This document shows, one piece after another, positions 5,817 through 9,185 of a stretch of 9,185 bases of DNA; positions within the stretch are counted from its first letter, which is position 1; each line of letters opens with the position of its first letter. The notes below the pieces were generated by a model, which made no database searches, was not told the DNA's origin, and saw only the letters and a program-made list of their open reading frames with translations. The position numbers were made by a program, and so were the translations under genes. The DNA is taken from the NCBI GenBank assembly GCA_023134935.1, contig JAGLUD010000253.1, positions 1 through 9,185 of the forward strand, given 5' to 3'. Source of the stretch: Paracoccaceae bacterium. Its GTDB lineage: Bacteria; Pseudomonadota; Alphaproteobacteria; Rhodobacterales; Rhodobacteraceae.

Positions 5817-6030
5817 GATGGACCTGTCGCGGAATTACTAGGATTCAATGAAGGTAATTGTAAAATCTAGCGGGAAATATTGCAAAATGAGTATTTTCAA
5901 CAGTTAATGCATCGATGACTGACCGACCGCCAACGCATTCGGAAGGCGAGTAATTATTTGACGATGGACAATTCTGGGTATGCCGCAATTTAGAGAATGG
6001 GATTGATAACACGATGATTGGACGGGCGTA
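5817..6030. other. Intergenic region between the two RTX genes
   Basis: 214 bp with no gene. It holds the isolated IS terminal repeat at 5819-5836 and a small AAAAT-GAGT-ATTTT inverted repeat (5884-5897). TTGACG at 5958-5963, followed 15 bp later by TATGCC, is a weak promoter candidate for the protease gene. The protease start has only a modest ribosome-binding match (GACGGG, 6021-6026). Confidence 0.4.
5819..5836 (+). repeat. Isolated 18-bp IS51-type terminal repeat
   Basis: TGGACCTGTCGCGGAATT is identical to the first 18 bases of the intact IS at 7973 and in the same orientation. The bases on either side do not match that IS, and no opposite end or transposase remnant is nearby. It starts 2 bp after the stop codon of the propeller gene. 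Confidence 0.8.
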
Positions 6031-7638
6031 ATGAGTCTCTTGGATGCACTGAATGTAGGGCGGACGCATAACGGCGGCTCTGTTATAGATATTTGGTTGG
6101 CTGGCGTTGGAGACTCCGTCACCGAAAATGATAACCATGGCAACATTCAAACAACATCCGTCGGATACGCGGATGCAGACCTTGCGAAGATGACCCAGTT
6201 TCTGTCTTCCATTGAAGATTACATCGACGTTGATTTTAGGTTAGTCACTGAGCAAAGTCAGGCAGATGTTGAGATTTATTTCGATCCAGATTTTGGGGCC
6301 ATCAATGGTTACTATGGCTGGGCTGGATGGAATTCGGCATCCAATAACACTTACCTGGCGCTTGATGGAACACTGGATCAACTGGATCCTGGTAGTTCGT
6401 TTTATACACTATTGCTTCATGAGCTAGGGCATTATTTTGCATTAGAGCATCCTTTCGATTCAGAACAGGGTACTGAAGTGATTCAAGGTTATTCAGCGGA
6501 TAGTACACTTGCCGACTACAATCTGAACCAAGTAGTGCACACTGTCATGTCCTACAATTGGGAGTACCAATCGTGGGCAGACCCGACTGTCTCCTTTTAT
6601 TCCAACCCGGAAACTTATAGCGCACTCGATGTGGCCGTTCTGCAAAATCTTTATGGCATCAATACCAATTATGCCAACGGGGACGACACCTACTACCTAT
6701 CAGATTCAGGTGGATTTCAATTGATATGGGACACTGGCGGCAATGACACAATTGCCTATGTTGGGGCAGGTAATGCCCATCTTGACTTGAGATCGGCCAC
6801 TTTGGAATACGAGGATGGTGGTGGCGGTTTCCTTAGTTACGGTGACGTATCGTTCTCTGCACAGGCTTTCGCAATAGCCGCTTCAACTAATATTGAAAAT
6901 GCAATCGGTGCCGATGGGGCGGATTGGTTGATGGGCAACGCAGATCGAAATATCCTAAATGGTAACGCAGGCACTGACACTCTCTCTGGTGGCGCGGGCG
7001 ACGATCGCCTTGATGGTGGTGATGACGCAGACAACTTGGACGGTGGCTCCGGAAACGATACTTTGAACGCTGGTTCGGGGGCAGACATAGTCGTTGATCC
7101 GTTGGGTAACGACAACGTAGAAGCAGGTTCGGGGCATGACCGGGTTGTGCTTTATTCAGGCATTAACACAGTACTTGGCGGCACAGGCAATGATCTTCTG
7201 GTTGGAGGAATACAGGGCGATGCGATCTTTGGTGGAGATGGCAATGATTTACTAAAGGGTGATGTTGGTCTTGGATTAACCGGTGGCGCAGATACTCTTA
7301 TCGGCGAAAGCGGCAACGATATCATGATGGGTGGTATCGGCGCGGATGTGTTTGTTTTTAGACCCAATGGTGGCAATGATACGATAGCTGGTGGCGATGG
7401 AAGTGATGTTAGTTTCGACCCAAACACTGGGTATTCTTTGACCGCGATGTACCAAGATTTTGAGGTTGGTATTGATCACATTCAACTCGAAGGCTTCTCG
7501 ACAGTGAACTCTTCTAACGTCATGAGTTTTGTGTCGAGTGCTGCACAAGGTGCGGTGTTCAGTGCAGAGGGGACTGACATAGCCATCTACGGTGTCGACG
7601 CAGTTTCACTCACAGTTGATGATTTTCTATTCCTGTAA
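6031..7638 (+). CDS. M10 serralysin-type zinc metalloprotease with RTX C-terminus (535 aa)
   Basis: A secreted zinc endopeptidase of the metzincin group. HELGHYFALEH (130-140) supplies the HExxHxxGxxH-like site, with H130, H134 and H140 as zinc ligands and E131 as catalytic base; the family's usual Gly in the third position group is Ala here. TVMSYN (171-176) is the Met-turn with M173 and the conserved Tyr175. LDVAVLQNLYGIN (199-211) matches the helix that leads into the peptidase M10 C-terminal domain. RTX repeats run from about 293 to 445, and the protein ends DDFLFL. There is no N-terminal signal peptide, as expected for type I secretion with a C-terminal signal. An in-frame TAA at 6007-6009 and the lack of other start codons fix ATG 6031. 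It shares its last 213 residues in register with the protein at 3678. The next gene follows after 20 bp and is probably co-transcribed. Confidence 0.92.
   Translation: MSLLDALNVGRTHNGGSVIDIWLAGVGDSVTENDNHGNIQTTSVGYADADLAKMTQFLSSIEDYIDVDFRLVTEQSQADVEIYFDPDFGAINGYYGWAGWNSASNNTYLALDGTLDQLDPGSSFYTLLLHELGHYFALEHPFDSEQGTEVIQGYSADSTLADYNLNQVVHTVMSYNWEYQSWADPTVSFYSNPETYSALDVAVLQNLYGINTNYANGDDTYYLSDSGGFQLIWDTGGNDTIAYVGAGNAHLDLRSATLEYEDGGGGFLSYGDVSFSAQAFAIAASTNIENAIGADGADWLMGNADRNILNGNAGTDTLSGGAGDDRLDGGDDADNLDGGSGNDTLNAGSGADIVVDPLGNDNVEAGSGHDRVVLYSGINTVLGGTGNDLLVGGIQGDAIFGGDGNDLLKGDVGLGLTGGADTLIGESGNDIMMGGIGADVFVFRPNGGNDTIAGGDGSDVSFDPNTGYSLTAMYQDFEVGIDHIQLEGFSTVNSSNVMSFVSSAAQGAVFSAEGTDIAIYGVDAVSLTVDDFLFL
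6997..7087 (+). repeat. 91-bp near-identical block in RTX region, copy 2
   Basis: Codons for residues 323-353 of the metalloprotease, 89 of 91 bases identical to 5175-5265 and in the same relative position of the shared C-terminal module. Confidence 0.75.
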
Positions 7639-7658
7639 AATATGAGGTAATTTCTATC

Positions 7659-7972
7659 ATGTCTAGTATTCTATATTTGCGCTCTGCTTCTGTAATGTCA
7701 GTTCTCCTATTAGCCCTGCCAGGCGGCTGCGGAGGCAGCGCAAACGGTGGTCCCGATCCATGGACTGGCCCTGCTGCGGATTATTATCAGTCTCTCGACA
7801 GTACTTCAGCAGCCACGAATGGTTTCGGAGGTGTCGGTCGTCGAAGCAACAACGATAATGACACGATAGATGTAGCACAGTCTTCTGGGAGCCTTGAACA
7901 TAGCACTGGTAGTTTGACGGTTGGCGACAGCAACTACACGATGATAGACCCCAACGGGTTTAGTGGTGGTAT
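7659..7972 (+). pseudogene. Small exported protein, possible lipoprotein, cut by an IS element
   Basis: The first 104 codons of a gene that is then interrupted by the IS at 7973. The start is ATG at 7659, with GAGG 11 nt upstream, 20 bp behind the protease gene. Residues 1-24 (SSILYLRSASVMSVLLLALPGGC) resemble a short Sec signal peptide with a cysteine at 24. The residues before the Cys (LPGG) are a poor lipobox because Pro is at -3, so lipidation is uncertain. The rest is rich in Gly, Ser, Asn and Asp, with no recognised domain. Small exported proteins encoded next to serralysins can be inhibitors (Inh type), but no such similarity is visible here. The reading frame runs through the IS end without a stop and joins orfA, giving a 217-codon chimeric frame (7659-8312). 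The missing 3' part should lie beyond the right end of the IS. Confidence 0.65.
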
Positions 7973-7997
7973 TGGACCTGTCGCGGAATTGTGCCGC
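7973..7997. repeat. Left terminal inverted repeat of the intact IS51-type element
   Basis: TGGACCTGTCGCGGAATT followed by GTGCCGC. Its tip matches the ends of the decayed IS (TGGACCTGTCCG), its first 18 bases recur exactly at 5819-5836, and its inner part is mirrored at 9177-9185. Confidence 0.82.
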
Positions 7998-8016
7998 TCC
8001 TTTAACCGCGTATTAT
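7989..8016 (+). promoter_or_regulatory. Candidate promoter for the IS51-type transposase
   Basis: TTGTGC (7989-7994) and TATTAT (8011-8016) are separated by 16 bp, 20 bp upstream of the orfA start. The -35 match is partial and lies inside the terminal repeat. IS3-family elements often have a weak resident promoter that becomes stronger when the ends are joined in a circle. Confidence 0.35.
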
Positions 8017-8036
8017 GCGCAAAAAGGAGAAGAAGT

Positions 8037-8312
8037 ATGGGAACGAAACGCACAACAGAGTTTAGACAGGAAGCGGTTCGCGTTGCACTGACGAGTGGGT
8101 TAAGCCGCATGCAGGTTGCCGCCGACTTTGGCGTTGGTTTTTCGACGTTAAGCCGCTGGATACAACTCGAGCGCAAAGAATTGCCTGAACCGGCAGCGCA
8201 GAGCGACCTGGAAGCAGAAGTCACCAGGCTTCGCAAAGAAAATCGCCTGCTCCGTGAGGAGAGGGAAGTGCTAAAGAAGGCAACAGTATTCTTCGCGAGT
8301 CAAAAGCCATGA
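8037..8312 (+). CDS. IS51-type transposase OrfA (HTH protein)
   Basis: A 91-aa protein starting ATG at 8037, after AAGGAG (8024-8029). It has an HTH_Tnp_1 helix-turn-helix (EFRQEAVRVALTSGLSRMQV and following GVGFSTLSRW, about 8-41) and a leucine-rich coiled coil (LEAEVTRLRKENRLLREERE, about 60-80) that would serve in multimerisation. In IS3-family elements this part binds the terminal repeats and is fused to OrfB by -1 frameshifting. Here orfB lies in the -1 frame and its ATG overlaps the orfA stop as ATGA (8309-8312). A clear A6G signal is absent; only AAAAG (8302-8306) precedes the overlap, so translational coupling is an alternative. The frame is open upstream into the interrupted host gene, but the start chosen has the strong ribosome-binding site and matches family length. 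Confidence 0.88.
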   Translation: MGTKRTTEFRQEAVRVALTSGLSRMQVAADFGVGFSTLSRWIQLERKELPEPAAQSDLEAEVTRLRKENRLLREEREVLKKATVFFASQKP

Positions 8313-9166
8313 GGTTCAGGTTCATAGAGGAAAATCGCGGTGCCGTTCCAACCGAACGATTGTGCAGTATCATGAATGTCACTTCACGCGGTTTTCGCGC
8401 CTTTCAATCCCGCCCAATCAGCCAGAGCCAACGTAAGGATATGGTGTTACTGGCACATATCAGAGAGCAGCATCGCCTGTCTCTGGGCAGTTATGGCAGG
8501 CCACGAATGACGGAGGAATTGAAAGAGCTGGGCTTTGATGTTGGTCACCGACGTGTCGGTCGTTTGATGCGTCAGAACAGCATATCTGTCGTCAGAACCC
8601 GTAAATACAAGGTGACTACGGACAGCAATCACAAATTCAACATCGCGCCCAACTTGCTGAACCGTAACTTCACGGCAGCAAGGCCCAACCAGAAATGGGT
8701 CGTTGATATCAGCTATATATGGACGCAAGAAGGTTGGTTGTATCTGGCGGTGGTTTTGGACCTGTATTCGCGGCGCGTGATCGGATGGGCCGTCAGCAAC
8801 CGCATGAAACGCGATCTTGCAATCCGCGCTCTAGATATGGCTGTGGCATTACGAAAGCCACCCAAAGGCTGCATTCATCATTCTGATCGCGGCAGCCAGT
8901 ATTGCTCGCATGATTATCAAAAACGTCTGCGCCAACACGGGTTCAAAACCTCCATGAGCGGCAAGGGTAATTGTTATGATAATGCCGTCGTCGAGGCTTT
9001 CTTCAAAACCATCAAGGCTGAGTTGATATGGCGGCACCCATGGCACACCCGCCGCGCAGCAGAACTGGCAATTTTCGAATACATCAATGGTTTTTACAAT
9101 CCGCGCAGAAAACACTCTGCATTAGGTTGGAAAAGTCCCTTGGTTTTTGAAAGAAAAGCAGCTTAA
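8309..9166 (+). CDS. IS51-type transposase OrfB (DDE domain)
   Basis: 285 aa, full length for the group. An HTH_21-like region (about 42-100, with YGRPRMTEELKELGF) is followed by the rve integrase core. The catalytic residues are D133 in VVDISYIW, D193 in HHSDRGSQY and E229 in NAVVEAFFK, with 35 residues between the second D and E (DD35E). The family ending YNPRRKHSALGWKSPLVFE is present. The start ATG overlaps the orfA stop. It is clearly homologous to the frameshifted orfB at 2312-3171 along its whole length, and comparison of the two locates that gene's lesion. It has no stops or shifts and should be a working transposase. Confidence 0.93.
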   Translation: MRFRFIEENRGAVPTERLCSIMNVTSRGFRAFQSRPISQSQRKDMVLLAHIREQHRLSLGSYGRPRMTEELKELGFDVGHRRVGRLMRQNSISVVRTRKYKVTTDSNHKFNIAPNLLNRNFTAARPNQKWVVDISYIWTQEGWLYLAVVLDLYSRRVIGWAVSNRMKRDLAIRALDMAVALRKPPKGCIHHSDRGSQYCSHDYQKRLRQHGFKTSMSGKGNCYDNAVVEAFFKTIKAELIWRHPWHTRRAAELAIFEYINGFYNPRRKHSALGWKSPLVFERKAA

Positions 9167-9185
9167 ATGAGTTCATGGGGCGGCA

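Larger units (their letters stand above)
7973..9185 (+). mobile_element. IS3-family insertion sequence, IS51-type, apparently intact (right tip outside window)
   Basis: The left terminal repeat starts at 7973 (TGGACCTGTCGCGGAATT, then GTGCCGC). orfA and orfB follow in the usual overlap. The window ends in GGGGCGGCA (9177-9185), which matches the inner part of the left repeat in reverse complement (TGCCGCTCC, 8 of 9). The element should thus end about 19 bp later, near position 9204, for a total of about 1232 bp. It inserted into the small exported gene after codon 104. No lesions are seen in either transposase frame, so it may be active and could supply transposase to the decayed relative at 2274-3543. 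Confidence 0.88.

Noticed and set aside
5920..5950. CCAACGCATTCGG as a third copy of the ~40-bp insert
   Set aside because: Only the ACGCAT core is shared; the CTCTCG and CTGCC blocks and the hairpin are absent.
6837..7548. Minus-strand frames opposite the metalloprotease RTX region
   Set aside because: These Pro/Ser-rich shadows of the RTX codons overlap each other and show no coding features.
8302..8306. AAAAG as a programmed frameshift site in the intact IS51-type element
   Set aside because: It is shorter than the usual A6G heptamer and lies next to an ATGA overlap, so coupling of orfA and orfB is equally likely.

Overview
The window looks like the edge of an accessory region in a Gram-negative bacterium. 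The best-supported chromosomal gene is the 3' end of waaA/kdtA (Kdo transferase of lipid A assembly, 1-398), which implies an LPS-bearing outer membrane. A proteobacterium, perhaps an alphaproteobacterium, fits the gene content. That placement is inference, because no rRNA or complete marker gene is present.

Just after waaA lies a 21-nt sequence (455-475, minus strand) with the layout of a tRNA 3' end: T-loop end, T-stem strand, acceptor strand, discriminator A and CCA. It may be the att duplicate left by an island that integrated into a tRNA gene. From there to about 3.5 kb the DNA is insertion-sequence debris. An IS3-family IS407-type element (820-2055, minus) is followed by IS21-like terminal-repeat remnants (also seen at 551-580) and by a decayed IS3-family IS51-type element (2274-3543, minus) with a 3-bp target duplication.

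The unexpected feature is that the orfA genes of these two different IS elements are each broken by a 39-40 bp insert, and the two inserts resemble each other. Both put a TGA into frame and contain a small hairpin. They may be copies of one very small mobile sequence.

From 3678 to 7972 comes a secreted-protein cluster on the plus strand. It holds a 712-aa protein with six DxDxDG (FG-GAP/VCBS) propeller motifs and an RTX C-terminus, a 535-aa M10 serralysin-type zinc metalloprotease with an RTX C-terminus, and a small exported, possibly lipoprotein gene 20 bp downstream. The two large proteins share their last 213 residues without gaps, probably a common type I secretion module. No ABC exporter, membrane-fusion protein or TolC gene is in the window. 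One 91-bp piece of the shared region is almost identical between the genes, suggesting gene conversion.

The small exported gene is cut at 7973 by a second IS51-type element (plus strand). Both of its transposase frames look intact, and its last ~19 bp lie beyond the window. An exact 18-bp copy of its terminal repeat stands alone just after the stop codon of the 712-aa gene. The secreted-protein block is therefore bracketed by two inverted but diverged IS51-type elements, only one of which appears functional.
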